Shown piece after piece: positions 1 through 6,747 of a stretch of 8,393 nt of DNA. Position numbers and translations under genes: made by a program. The notes below the pieces were generated by a model. The model was given only the letters and a program-made list of their open reading frames with translations, did not search any database and was not told the origin of the DNA. How positions within the stretch are numbered: position 1 is the stretch's first letter; every line of letters begins with the position of its first letter. Source of the DNA: Sulfuricurvum sp. (GTDB lineage: Bacteria; Campylobacterota; Campylobacteria; Campylobacterales; Sulfurimonadaceae); contig JACXUE010000068.1 of assembly GCA_014764075.1 (NCBI GenBank), positions 1-8,393 on the forward strand, read 5' to 3'.

Positions 1-1034
1 TCTTCAAACATCAACGTTATTTTATGACGTGCATCGGGATAACGTTCAAACAGTGTCAAAGCGTGTTCGAAAAAATGGGGATTACGCAATGTCACCGGAG
101 AAACACTTATAATAAAATTACGATAATTTTCATCGCATACCGAAGCAATTTTTTCGAGTATATCACTCTCCAACTGACGGATTTTATTCAAACGGTTTAA
201 AACGGGAATATAACGACTCTGATGGATAAAACGCCCCTCTGAATCGATTAGTTTGACGGTTGAGGCATATACGGGATATTCATCACAGCATACCGGCCAA
301 AACCCTACCGAAAAATTTCGTTTTTCGACTGCTTTAACAATCTCGTTTTCGAGTTCAGTGATCGAATAATTCTCCTCTTTGTCCGAATGGATCCGATCGT
401 TGCGAAGCTCATACAAACGGGTAATCAACAAATCGATTTCATTGCCTATCCGCGTATCGATCATCATGGCGTCCAAACGGATCTCAATATCGTTGTTCAC
501 ATGGTTTTCGTATTTACTTAAAAACAGTTCAATTAGCGAAGAATACTTCTCTTTTTCTCCCGGCAAAAAGAGGAGAAAATCTCCCCCTTTATATCGGGTT
601 ATCGGAAGTTTATCAATTTTTTTCTCCCGAAAAAAAGCATCGATTTTTAAAGCCGTGTTTTGAAGCGTTTTATCTCCGTTACTAACCCCATAACGCTCAT
701 TGATCGAGGAGAGGTTTTCAACATTGATCAAAACAAGCGTTTGTTTGTTTTTGCCAATCGCTTTTTTGAACAGTTTGAAAAAATATTCCAAGGTAAAAGT
801 ATGGGTAATCGTATCGGTGATGTTTTCATGCGAACTTTGATAAATAAGATAAAAAATAAAATAGACCATAATCCCCAAAAGGGCGATAGAGAGGACGATC
901 AATGAAGAGAGTGTAGTATAACTGCGCGTTAATAGAGCAAAAAGGGTGATAACGCTGAGAAAAAATATCGGTAATCCCATCCGCAATGCCAACGCAAAGC
1001 GGTATTCTCTCTCTTTTTGCTCAGTATAGGTCAT
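1..1034 (-). CDS. Membrane-anchored degenerate GGDEF-EAL protein (C-terminus beyond left edge)
   Basis: I translated this frame by hand: it is open from ATG 1034-1032 to the window edge, giving 344 complete residues. Two hydrophobic segments (about 20-36 and 44-65) are joined by a loop of only about 7 residues, so no periplasmic sensor domain is seen. A GGDEF-type domain follows (about 80-220), recognisable from LVLINVENLSSINERYG and RYKGGDFLLFLP (147-158). The signature reads KGGDF instead of GGDEF, and no RxxD inhibitory site precedes it. An EAL-type domain starts near 225. FWPV (245-248) replaces the usual QPI, STV (258-260) occupies the EAL position, and ISVSP (309-313) replaces the usual NLSP, so two expected metal ligands are lost. 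I infer a c-di-GMP receptor or scaffold, not an active cyclase or phosphodiesterase. The ATG lies 9 bp after the gyrB stop with no clear Shine-Dalgarno, suggesting co-transcription and coupled translation. The rest of the EAL domain is outside the window. Confidence 0.82.
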   Translation of the reverse strand, partial: MTYTEQKEREYRFALALRMGLPIFFLSVITLFALLTRSYTTLSSLIVLSIALLGIMVYFIFYLIYQSSHENITDTITHTFTLEYFFKLFKKAIGKNKQTLVLINVENLSSINERYGVSNGDKTLQNTALKIDAFFREKKIDKLPITRYKGGDFLLFLPGEKEKYSSLIELFLSKYENHVNNDIEIRLDAMMIDTRIGNEIDLLITRLYELRNDRIHSDKEENYSITELENEIVKAVEKRNFSVGFWPVCCDEYPVYASTVKLIDSEGRFIHQSRYIPVLNRLNKIRQLESDILEKIASVCDENYRNFIISVSPVTLRNPHFFEHALTLFERYPDARHKITLMFE

Positions 1035-1043
1035 GAATACGAA

Positions 1044-3356
1044 TTAAATATCCAAATGTTTGACGTCTTTAGCGTGTGTTTCGATGTAGTTACGGCGTGG
1101 TTCGACATCATCTCCCATAAAGAGGTTAAACGCCTCGCTTGCCGATTTAGCATCATCGATGGTGATGCGAAGAAGTACTCGGTTTTCAGGAGTCATGGTA
1201 GTTTCCCACAACTGCTCAGGGTTCATCTCACCCAGACCTTTATAACGTTGGATATACGATCCCTTTTTCGCGAAATCGGTAATTTTGGTGAGCAGTTCAA
1301 GCAAATCACCCTCTAACGGGAAATTCCACTCTTTTATTTTTTGGTAGATGTAGTTCGCTTCAGCAAAATGAGGAGATGCAAAGAGTTCATCGTTGATAAT
1401 CAACTCTTCCAATCCGCTTCCCGTTTGAACAAACAGATGCATTTGATCTTCACTCACGCTTTTATTGAGGATATTATTGTTGTTTGCACTTAAAAACGCT
1501 TCCACTTTTGCGTACATCTCTTTCATTTCAAGACCGATCAAATCAGGATTTTCGATGAAATAACGGATTAAATCGACAAGTGCGTAACGACGCTCAAGTG
1601 CATCAAGGGTAGAACGGTAATGATCGACCATTTTGAAAAAATTGATTAAATCGTTTGATCCGATGTTGTCAATTTCTAGCGCACCAATGCCATTTTCGAT
1701 CAAGAACGCGTTCATCACACGGTCATCTTTAAAGTAAATCTCTTTTTTCCCTTTCTGATAGCGGTACAACGGAGGTTGTGCTAAATAGAGATAGCCGTTT
1801 TCGACGATTTTCGGCAAATAACGGAAAAAAAATGTCAATAACAGCGTTTGAATATGGCTACCGTCGACGTCGGCGTCGGTCATGATAATGATTTTATGGT
1901 AACGGAGTTTCTCTTCGTTGAATTCATCACCGATTCCGCATCCCAGTGCGGTAATCATGTTGGTGATTTCGTCGCTTTTTAGAATTTTGTCCAAACGGGC
2001 TTTTTCAACGTTAAGAATTTTCCCTTTGAGCGGCAAAATCGCTTGGAAAACACGATCGCGCCCCTGTTTTGCCGAACCTCCCGCAGAGTCCCCTTCCACC
2101 AGATAGAGTTCGCTGATCGATGGATCTTTGCTTTGGCAGTCCGCCAATTTACCCGGTAAGGTTCCTACTGTCATCGCGTCTTTACGGCGGGTCAATTCAC
2201 GCGCTTTTTTAGCCGCTTCGCGTCCGCGTGCCGCCATAAGGGCTTTTTGGACGATTGCTTTGGCTTGAATCGGATTCTCTTCGAAATACTTCGTCAATTT
2301 TTCATAGGTAACTTTTTGAACCAATGGCCGAACATAGGTATTTCCGAGCTTCCCTTTGGTTTGTCCCTCAAATTGGGGCTCAGGAACCCGTACCGAGACG
2401 ACACAGATCAACCCCTCAGAAACATCTTCACCGGTGAGATTGACATCTTTTTCTTTCGCATTTCCGTTTTGCTTGTTGTAGTTTGAGATAACACGGGTCA
2501 AACCGGCACGAAATCCTGCTTCATGGGTACCGCCGTTAGGAGTATTGATGTTATTGACGAACGTAAAGGTTTTATCGTCGTAACTGTCGTTATACATAAG
2601 GGCAATATCCATCTCGATATCTTCGATCTTTTCACTGAACGCAAATGGAGAGGCAACCACCGTTTTTTTATTTACATCGGCGACAAACTGGCTAATACCC
2701 CCCTCGTAATGGTAAGTATTGTTTGCACTGCTTCGTTCATCTTTGAAAACGATCGTGATACGTGGATTGAGGTAGGCCAATTCGCGGAACCGTTTGGCAA
2801 GGTAGTCGTAATCGAAAATAATCGTTTCGGTAAAAATGGTGGGATCGGGGAAAAATTCGATCGTTGTTCCCCGTTTGCGTGTAGTTCCCGTAACGGTTAA
2901 CGCCTCTTGGGGGATACCGCACTTAAAATTTTGCTCGAAAATTTGACCGTCACGATAAATCGTCATTTTAAGATCGCTTGAGAGTGCATTAACAACCGAA
3001 ACCCCTACCCCGTGCAAACCGCCTGAAACTTTATAGGTGTCTTTGTCGAATTTCCCCCCAGCGTGAAGTACGGTTAAAACAACTGTTGCCGCAGAGATCC
3101 CCTCGGTGGGATGCATATCGGTCGGAATACCGCGACCGTTATCGGTGACGATTGCGCTACCGTTTTTGGTAAGGGTTACGGTGATCGTATCACAATGTCC
3201 CGCCATTGCTTCGTCGATGGAGTTGTCTACGACTTCGTAAATGAGGTGATGAAGACCTCTATGACCTGTATCGCCGATGTACATACCCGGTCGTTTACGA
3301 ACCGCTTCGAGACCTTTTAGGACTTTAATGTTACTGGCACCGTAGTTGTGTTCCAT
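1044..3356 (-). CDS. gyrB: DNA gyrase subunit B
   Basis: ATPase subunit of DNA gyrase, which with GyrA introduces negative supercoils and relieves torsion ahead of replication forks. The protein has 770 residues. The GHKL ATPase domain shows EVVDNSIDEA (41-50, catalytic E41 and Mg-binding N45), TDNGRGIP (71-78) and GGLHGVGVS (112-120). A transducer domain follows. The TOPRIM domain shows LVEGDSAGGSAKQGRDR (419-435, E421) and MTDADVDGSHI (492-502, D494/D496/D498). The tail has YIQRYKGLGEMNPEQLW (701-717). About 150 residues lie between the TOPRIM core and this tail, so it is a long-form GyrB like that of E. coli and longer than B. subtilis GyrB. The residues equivalent to E. coli D426 and K447 (D423, K444) are the quinolone-sensitive type. 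The start is supported by a GGGAG site 5 bp upstream (3362-3366). It lies 123 bp downstream of dnaN, with no recF between them. Confidence 0.98.
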   Translation of the reverse strand: MEHNYGASNIKVLKGLEAVRKRPGMYIGDTGHRGLHHLIYEVVDNSIDEAMAGHCDTITVTLTKNGSAIVTDNGRGIPTDMHPTEGISAATVVLTVLHAGGKFDKDTYKVSGGLHGVGVSVVNALSSDLKMTIYRDGQIFEQNFKCGIPQEALTVTGTTRKRGTTIEFFPDPTIFTETIIFDYDYLAKRFRELAYLNPRITIVFKDERSSANNTYHYEGGISQFVADVNKKTVVASPFAFSEKIEDIEMDIALMYNDSYDDKTFTFVNNINTPNGGTHEAGFRAGLTRVISNYNKQNGNAKEKDVNLTGEDVSEGLICVVSVRVPEPQFEGQTKGKLGNTYVRPLVQKVTYEKLTKYFEENPIQAKAIVQKALMAARGREAAKKARELTRRKDAMTVGTLPGKLADCQSKDPSISELYLVEGDSAGGSAKQGRDRVFQAILPLKGKILNVEKARLDKILKSDEITNMITALGCGIGDEFNEEKLRYHKIIIMTDADVDGSHIQTLLLTFFFRYLPKIVENGYLYLAQPPLYRYQKGKKEIYFKDDRVMNAFLIENGIGALEIDNIGSNDLINFFKMVDHYRSTLDALERRYALVDLIRYFIENPDLIGLEMKEMYAKVEAFLSANNNNILNKSVSEDQMHLFVQTGSGLEELIINDELFASPHFAEANYIYQKIKEWNFPLEGDLLELLTKITDFAKKGSYIQRYKGLGEMNPEQLWETTMTPENRVLLRITIDDAKSASEAFNLFMGDDVEPRRNYIETHAKDVKHLDI

Positions 3357-3361
3357 GATTA

Positions 3362-3366
3362 CTCCC
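3362..3366 (-). promoter_or_regulatory. gyrB ribosome binding site
   Basis: GGGAG on the minus strand, 5 bp before ATG 3356-3354. It fixes the gyrB start. Confidence 0.7.
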
Positions 3367-3391
3367 GCACATTAGCGTGTTAAATGGCTTT

Positions 3392-3397
3392 ATTTTA
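3392..3397 (-). promoter_or_regulatory. Possible gyrB promoter, -10 element
   Basis: TAAAAT (5 of 6 to TATAAT) on the minus strand, about 35 bp before the gyrB start and downstream of the hairpin after dnaN. No good -35 hexamer is visible, which is common for sigma-70 promoters in Campylobacterota. It would let gyrB be transcribed apart from dnaN. AT-rich spacers give such matches by chance. Confidence 0.35.
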
Positions 3398-3443
3398 CCG
3401 TAATGAAACTAAAAAGAAAGTTTTAGAAAAGAAAAGGGTAGAG

Positions 3444-3472
3444 AGTCAAAAGAGCATAGAATCTCTTTGACT
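3444..3472 (-). terminator. Hairpin after dnaN, possible terminator or attenuator
   Basis: Read on the minus strand, AGTCAAAGAG (3472-3463) pairs with CTCTTTTGACT (3454-3444) around an 8-nt loop, with one bulged T. The sequence after it (CTCTACCCTTTTCTTTTC) is T-rich but not an uninterrupted T tract. It begins 8 bp after the dnaN stop. It could end dnaN transcription or only reduce read-through into gyrB. Confidence 0.5.
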
Positions 3473-3479
3473 TTGTAAC

Positions 3480-4547
3480 TTAAATCACTATCGGCATAAC
3501 GATTGTTATGAAATTTTGATCTTTTAACACAAAAGGTTGATTCGATTCATTGGCTTCGAGGGTAAATTCAGGAGCGTTCACTTGAGATAAGAAATCAAGG
3601 ATATATCGGCTGTTAATTGCTAGAATAAACGGTGTGTCAAATCCGTTTTCAATCTCAACGGTTGTTTTGGCTTCGATATTGTCATCACTTAGACTCTCAA
3701 ACAATATAGCGTCACTTTGAAATGTGAGTTTGAGATCGTTGGAGATGGTCGTAATTTGTTTGATAGCGGTTACGATAGCACTTTTAGGAAGGTTGGCTGT
3801 TCGATGAGCTTCACGGGGGATAATACGGTTATAGTCTGGGAATTTTCCGTTGATGAGTTTGGTATAAAAGAGTGAGTCTTTGGATTTGATAATGAGATAA
3901 GTATTGTCGTAGTAAATTTCAATGTTATCAATAAAGAGTTTTTGAATTTCGATGATCGCTTTTTTAGGGACAATAATCGAGAGTTCGGCATCGTTTTGAC
4001 TGTCGATGTGAACCAAAGCCAAACGACGGGTGTCGGTTGAGACGAAATTGATTTGATTGGATCGTATATCGATTAGGGCGCCGTTGAGTTCAAATTTTGG
4101 ATTATTGGTGTCGGCTGCTGGAGTGATTTTTTTGAGTGATTCAATCAAAACATGGGAGTCGATTGCGATGTTCGGTTTTCCCTCAGTTGTAGGAAATGAG
4201 GGAAATTCGGAACTCTTATAGGTTGGGAGTTTGAAATTCGATCTTTTTTGACGGATACGGAGCGTTTCTTTCTCAAGAGAGAGTTCGATCTCCTCATCCT
4301 TTAGGATACGGATGATGTCCAAAAGTTTTTTACCGTTAGCGGTAAGAGAGCCAGGTTCTTCGACGCTTAGAGAGTTTGTTTGGATCATAAGTCCAACTTC
4401 ATAATCGGTGGCCTTGGCAAAAAGGGTTCGTCCATCGGTTGATAGAAAAATGTGTGAAGTGATTTGGGAAGTGTCTTTTTTTTCTAAAAAAGGTTGGAGA
4501 TGCAAAAGAATATTTTCTAATACCGATTTGTCAACGGTAATTTTCAT
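3480..4547 (-). CDS. dnaN: DNA polymerase III beta subunit (sliding clamp)
   Basis: Ring-shaped clamp that tethers the replicative polymerase to DNA and serves as a docking platform for replication and repair proteins. The 355 residues fit the family length and three tandem clamp domains. Visible family motifs are ATDYEVGL (46-53, domain I), NPKFELNGALID (149-160) and STDTRRLAL (170-178) in domain II, and NGKFPDYNRIIP (233-244) entering domain III. The C-terminus MPIVI (351-355) occupies the place of the E. coli MPMRL tail that helps line the partner-binding pocket. The start is supported by AGGAG at 4554-4558, 6 bp upstream on the minus strand. It is second in the dnaA-dnaN-gyrB series, separated from dnaA by the 193-bp origin region and probably transcribed from its own promoter there. 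Confidence 0.97.
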   Translation of the reverse strand: MKITVDKSVLENILLHLQPFLEKKDTSQITSHIFLSTDGRTLFAKATDYEVGLMIQTNSLSVEEPGSLTANGKKLLDIIRILKDEEIELSLEKETLRIRQKRSNFKLPTYKSSEFPSFPTTEGKPNIAIDSHVLIESLKKITPAADTNNPKFELNGALIDIRSNQINFVSTDTRRLALVHIDSQNDAELSIIVPKKAIIEIQKLFIDNIEIYYDNTYLIIKSKDSLFYTKLINGKFPDYNRIIPREAHRTANLPKSAIVTAIKQITTISNDLKLTFQSDAILFESLSDDNIEAKTTVEIENGFDTPFILAINSRYILDFLSQVNAPEFTLEANESNQPFVLKDQNFITIVMPIVI

Positions 4548-4553
4548 AAACGA

Positions 4554-4558
4554 CTCCT
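4554..4558 (-). promoter_or_regulatory. dnaN ribosome binding site
   Basis: AGGAG on the minus strand, 6 bp before ATG 4547-4545. It supports the annotated start. Confidence 0.7.
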
Positions 4559-4692
4559 TTTATTATTTATAACATCAATTGTAATAGTTAGTAATAAGGG
4601 GGTGTGAATGGGTGAAAACACCGCACAAACTCCCATCTCACTTGCTTTGAGTATGTGATGAATCCACAAGATTTCATTCACATCTGTTCACG
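4559..4692. other. oriC2: Origin of replication, downstream (oriC2-like) part
   Basis: Intergenic region between dnaA and dnaN. It holds four TTCAC-core DnaA boxes in two facing tandem pairs. The left pair is on the minus strand: CCATTCACA (4611-4603) and GTTTTCACC (4619-4611). The right pair is on the plus strand: TCATTCACA (4674-4682, an exact match to the H. pylori consensus) and CTGTTCACG (4684-4692). A random sequence of this length would hold fewer than one TTCAC/GTGAA core. The stretch 4559-4597 is very AT-rich and probably the DNA unwinding element. H. pylori oriC2, also downstream of dnaA, is where its origin unwinds. The role here is inferred from box density, position and gene context. 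Confidence 0.8.
4582..4611. promoter_or_regulatory. DnaA-trio / basal unwinding element
   Basis: On the plus strand, TAA TAG T TAG TAA TAA (4582-4597) is followed by GGGGG (4598-4602) and then a DnaA box in minus orientation (4603-4611). Read 3' to 5' away from the box, the triplets are AAT, AAT, GAT, one extra T, GAT, AAT. All five fit the published DnaA-trio consensus 3'-[G/A]A[T/A]-5', with the GC-rich spacer in the expected place. AT-rich sequence continues to 4559. This predicts that DnaA loads on the plus strand and melting proceeds toward dnaN. Confidence 0.65.
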
Positions 4693-4700
4693 TTTAGAGA

Positions 4701-4729
4701 ATTATATCTTTTTTAAAACCCCTTTACAA
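4701..4729 (-). promoter_or_regulatory. dnaN promoter
   Basis: On the minus strand, TTGTAA (4729-4724) and a perfect TATAAT (4706-4701) are separated by exactly 17 bp. Transcription would start near 4694, at the rightmost DnaA box, leaving a leader of roughly 145 nt that crosses all four boxes and the AT-rich element before dnaN. DnaA binding could therefore repress dnaN, and transcription could affect unwinding. Both are inferences. Confidence 0.65.
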
Positions 4730-4740
4730 ACTCAAAAAGG

Positions 4741-6066
4741 TTATTCAGGGGTAGCAATTGATACTTTATTGGATAATTCTTCCACTTTCATCCGAAAATC
4801 TTCATCGTTTTTCATTAATTCTTGGATTTTTTTCATTGTATGACTGACGGCGGTGTGATCTTTCATCCCGAAATATTGAGCAAGCTGAGGCATTGAGTTG
4901 GGTGTAAGCGAACGGGAGAGATAGATTGCGATGCGTCGTGCGTAGACGATATTGCTGTTACGGCTTTTGGAGCGGATTTCACTCGGTTTGATATTGAGCT
5001 CTTTTGCTACGATATCCATAATGAGATCGATGGTGATATTACTCCGTTTTTCGGCGAGCTGTTCTTTGAGGACGTTGCGGGCAAATTCGATGGTGATATC
5101 GACTCCCATGAGTTGCGAGTAGGCATTGAGTTTCGAGAGGATCCCCTCGATTTCGCGGGTATTGTTTTCGATGATCGTCGCGACGTAGTTGATCACTTCA
5201 CGGTCGAGTTTGACACGGTTGATTTCACATTTTTTCTTGATGATTTCGATTTTCGTTTCGAGCTCAGGTGGTTGAATATCGGCAACGAGTCCCGATTCAA
5301 ACCGGCTTTTGAGTCGTTCTTCGAGTCCGCCGATTTTTTTCGGGGGTTTATCGGAGGTGATGATGATTTGTTTGTTCTCATTGCGCAGAGCGTCAAAGGT
5401 GTGGAAAAATTCTTCTTGGATTTGGTTTTTGTTGCTCAAAAACTGGATATCATCGATCAAGAGGAGATCGCACTTACGGTATTTGTCTTTGAATCGATCC
5501 ATGGTACGATTACTGAGGTGGCGGGTAAAATCGTTAAGAAATTGTTCTACCGAGGTATAGATAACGGTTTTCCCCTGTGAGAGCATTACGTTTCCAACCG
5601 ATTGCATCAAGTGGGTTTTTCCTAGACCGACTCCTCCATAGATAAAGAGAGGATTATAAACGACTCCCGGTTTTTCGGATACGCTTTTGGCGGCGATAAA
5701 AGCGAAATTGTTCGAATCGCCCACAACAAAGTTTTGAAAGGTATATGAGGGATTGAGGAGCGAACCGCTGGGACGTTCAATATTTTGAGGTACTATTGGG
5801 TTTTGATTCGTTGCAGGGGTTGTGGATTGGATTAAAATCGATACAGTCGGCTTGACATTGGTTTTGATTTCAAAGAGATGAGCGATTTTATCGGCGAATT
5901 TTGTCCGTACCCAATTGGCGATGAGGGCATTTGGAGCACGGTAGATTGCTAAATTGCTTTTGGATTCATTTTCGTCAAAGTTTAGTTGCTTGATATAGCG
6001 TTGATAATCGATTTCATTGATTTCCCCTTTGAGAGCATTTAAAACCTGTTTACCAATTGAATCCAT
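4741..6066 (-). CDS. dnaA: Chromosomal replication initiator protein DnaA
   Basis: AAA+ initiator that binds DnaA boxes, oligomerises with ATP, melts the origin and helps load the replicative helicase. The protein has 441 residues. Domain I (about 1-75) is the interaction domain, followed by a low-complexity linker (about 80-105). The AAA+ domain has Walker A GGVGLGKT (144-151), Walker B LLLIDD (201-206), sensor 1 IITSDKPP (235-242) and LEERLKSRF (248-256), the segment that carries the arginine finger in this family. Domain IV (about 340-441) carries the DnaA signature around FGMKDHTAVSHTMKKI (399-414). The only ribosome-binding match is AGGGG (6077-6081), 10 bp before ATG 6066-6064. It abuts a DnaA box at 6081-6089, which suggests autoregulation. 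DnaA-box clusters flank both ends of the gene. Confidence 0.98.
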   Translation of the reverse strand: MDSIGKQVLNALKGEINEIDYQRYIKQLNFDENESKSNLAIYRAPNALIANWVRTKFADKIAHLFEIKTNVKPTVSILIQSTTPATNQNPIVPQNIERPSGSLLNPSYTFQNFVVGDSNNFAFIAAKSVSEKPGVVYNPLFIYGGVGLGKTHLMQSVGNVMLSQGKTVIYTSVEQFLNDFTRHLSNRTMDRFKDKYRKCDLLLIDDIQFLSNKNQIQEEFFHTFDALRNENKQIIITSDKPPKKIGGLEERLKSRFESGLVADIQPPELETKIEIIKKKCEINRVKLDREVINYVATIIENNTREIEGILSKLNAYSQLMGVDITIEFARNVLKEQLAEKRSNITIDLIMDIVAKELNIKPSEIRSKSRNSNIVYARRIAIYLSRSLTPNSMPQLAQYFGMKDHTAVSHTMKKIQELMKNDEDFRMKVEELSNKVSIATPE

Positions 6067-6187
6067 TTATTTTCAACCCCTGTGAATAATATGAGAAATA
6101 ATACCGATATTTCCCTATAATTAGGCTCAAAAATGAAGTGAATAGTAGATATTCACCTATGTGAATAACGAATAGTTTACTTTATTT

Positions 6188-6195
6188 GGTATACA
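6188..6195 (+). promoter_or_regulatory. Possible ruvC promoter, -10 element
   Basis: TGG-TATACA (the TG at 6187-6188 forms an extended -10) lies about 33 bp before the ruvC GTG start. No -35 match is seen. The hexamer matches TATAAT at four of six positions, so this is a weak call. Confidence 0.3.
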
Positions 6196-6217
6196 CTTAG
6201 GCTATTGCGTTGATCAT

Positions 6218-6223
6218 AAGGAA
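6218..6223 (+). promoter_or_regulatory. ruvC ribosome binding site (decides the start)
   Basis: AAGGAA, with GGA ending 5 bp before GTG 6228. It selects this GTG over the in-frame TTG at 6210. Confidence 0.65.
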
Positions 6224-6227
6224 CAGT

Positions 6228-6713
6228 GTGAATATTTTAGGGATTGATCCGGGGACACGAAATTGCGGTTATGCGATTGTTAAAATCGAAGGGCGAAAAA
6301 TTCGTCTCGTCGAAGCCGGACTGATTAAAATAAAAGCCGAAGAACTTCAATACCAAATCCCTCAAGTAGCCGAAGCGATCGAGCAGTTGTTCCATGTTCA
6401 TACGATTGATGAAGTAGCGATGGAAGATATCTTTTATGCTCACAACCCTAAAACGGTCTTAAAACTGGCTCAGTTTCGAGGAGCAATAACGCTGAAGCTT
6501 TTACAAGAGTACGGGATGTTCGCCGAATATACCCCTTTGCAAGTCAAAAAAGCGTTGACGGGTAAAGCGAAAGCGGCAAAAGAGCAGGTAGCGTTTATGG
6601 TGAAACAGATATTGGGGATTACCAAAGAGATCAAGCCTCTCGATATTACTGATGCGATGGCGGTAGCGATTACCCATGCTCAAAGGGTTAAATTAGAAAA
6701 AAGTAAAAAGTAG
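6228..6713 (+). CDS. ruvC: Crossover junction endodeoxyribonuclease RuvC
   Basis: Dimeric Mg-dependent nuclease that cuts Holliday junctions symmetrically, acting with RuvAB. The protein has 161 residues; E. coli RuvC has 173. All four catalytic acids of the RNase H-like fold are present: D7 in ILGIDPGT, E66 in VAMEDIFY, and D139 and D142 in PLDITDAMAVAITH. I choose GTG 6228 as the start. AAGGAA at 6218-6223 is well spaced for it, and the protein then begins MNILGIDPG, matching the family N-terminus. A TTG at 6210 would add six residues but lies before that ribosome binding site. The gene is divergent from dnaA. The start codon lies inside a DnaA box (6227-6235), so initiator binding could affect its expression. 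Confidence 0.95.
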   Translation: MNILGIDPGTRNCGYAIVKIEGRKIRLVEAGLIKIKAEELQYQIPQVAEAIEQLFHVHTIDEVAMEDIFYAHNPKTVLKLAQFRGAITLKLLQEYGMFAEYTPLQVKKALTGKAKAAKEQVAFMVKQILGITKEIKPLDITDAMAVAITHAQRVKLEKSKK

Positions 6714-6720
6714 GATTAAA

Positions 6721-6747
6721 TGCGGTCAACACACCAGGGAGACCGCA
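6721..6747 (+). terminator. Inverted repeat after ruvC, possible terminator
   Basis: TGCGGTC (6721-6727) pairs perfectly with GACCGCA (6741-6747) around a 13-nt loop, 7 bp after the ruvC stop. No T tract follows on the plus strand (GAATTGTACTCTC), so it is not a canonical intrinsic terminator. Its location still makes a 3'-end or RNA-stability role for ruvC the simplest reading. Confidence 0.4.

Larger units (their letters stand above)
6081..6235. other. oriC1: Origin of replication, upstream (oriC1-like) part and divergent dnaA/ruvC promoter region
   Basis: The dnaA-ruvC spacer plus the first bases of ruvC hold five TTCAC-core boxes: TTATTCACA (6089-6081, minus), CTATTCACT (6145-6137, minus), ATATTCACC (6149-6157, plus), TTATTCACA (6168-6160, minus) and ATATTCACA (6235-6227, minus). 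By chance fewer than one core would be expected. Their position upstream of dnaA corresponds to oriC1 of H. pylori. dnaA transcription must cross these boxes, so they probably also serve autoregulation. The only dnaA -10 candidate I see is TATTAT (6103-6098, minus), without a matching -35, and it is weak. Confidence 0.72.

Noticed and set aside
379..905. Plus-strand open frames across 379-905
   Set aside because: They are antisense to the GGDEF-EAL gene, whose minus-strand frame gives recognisable domains. The plus-strand translations show no family features.
1017..3320. Plus-strand and alternative minus-strand frames inside gyrB
   Set aside because: They are shadows of a fully recognisable GyrB.
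3357..3479. Remnant of recF between dnaN and gyrB
   Set aside because: Only 123 bp, with stops and a hairpin, and no RecF-like sequence. Absence of recF here is usual for this group.
4655..4843. Short plus-strand frame across the dnaA 3' end and origin
   Set aside because: No ribosome binding site, overlaps the origin elements and the dnaA terminus, no family resemblance.
5113..5580. 155-codon plus-strand frame inside dnaA
   Set aside because: It is antisense to the AAA+ domain of DnaA; its F/D-rich composition is typical of a reverse-strand shadow.
6143..6157. TAG TAG next to a DnaA box in the dnaA-ruvC spacer as a second DnaA-trio
   Set aside because: Only two triplets, no GC-rich spacer, and sandwiched between boxes; too little to call an unwinding element.
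6721..6747. Structured small RNA or tRNA-like element at the hairpin after ruvC
   Set aside because: A single 7-bp stem with a 13-nt loop and no further conserved RNA features.
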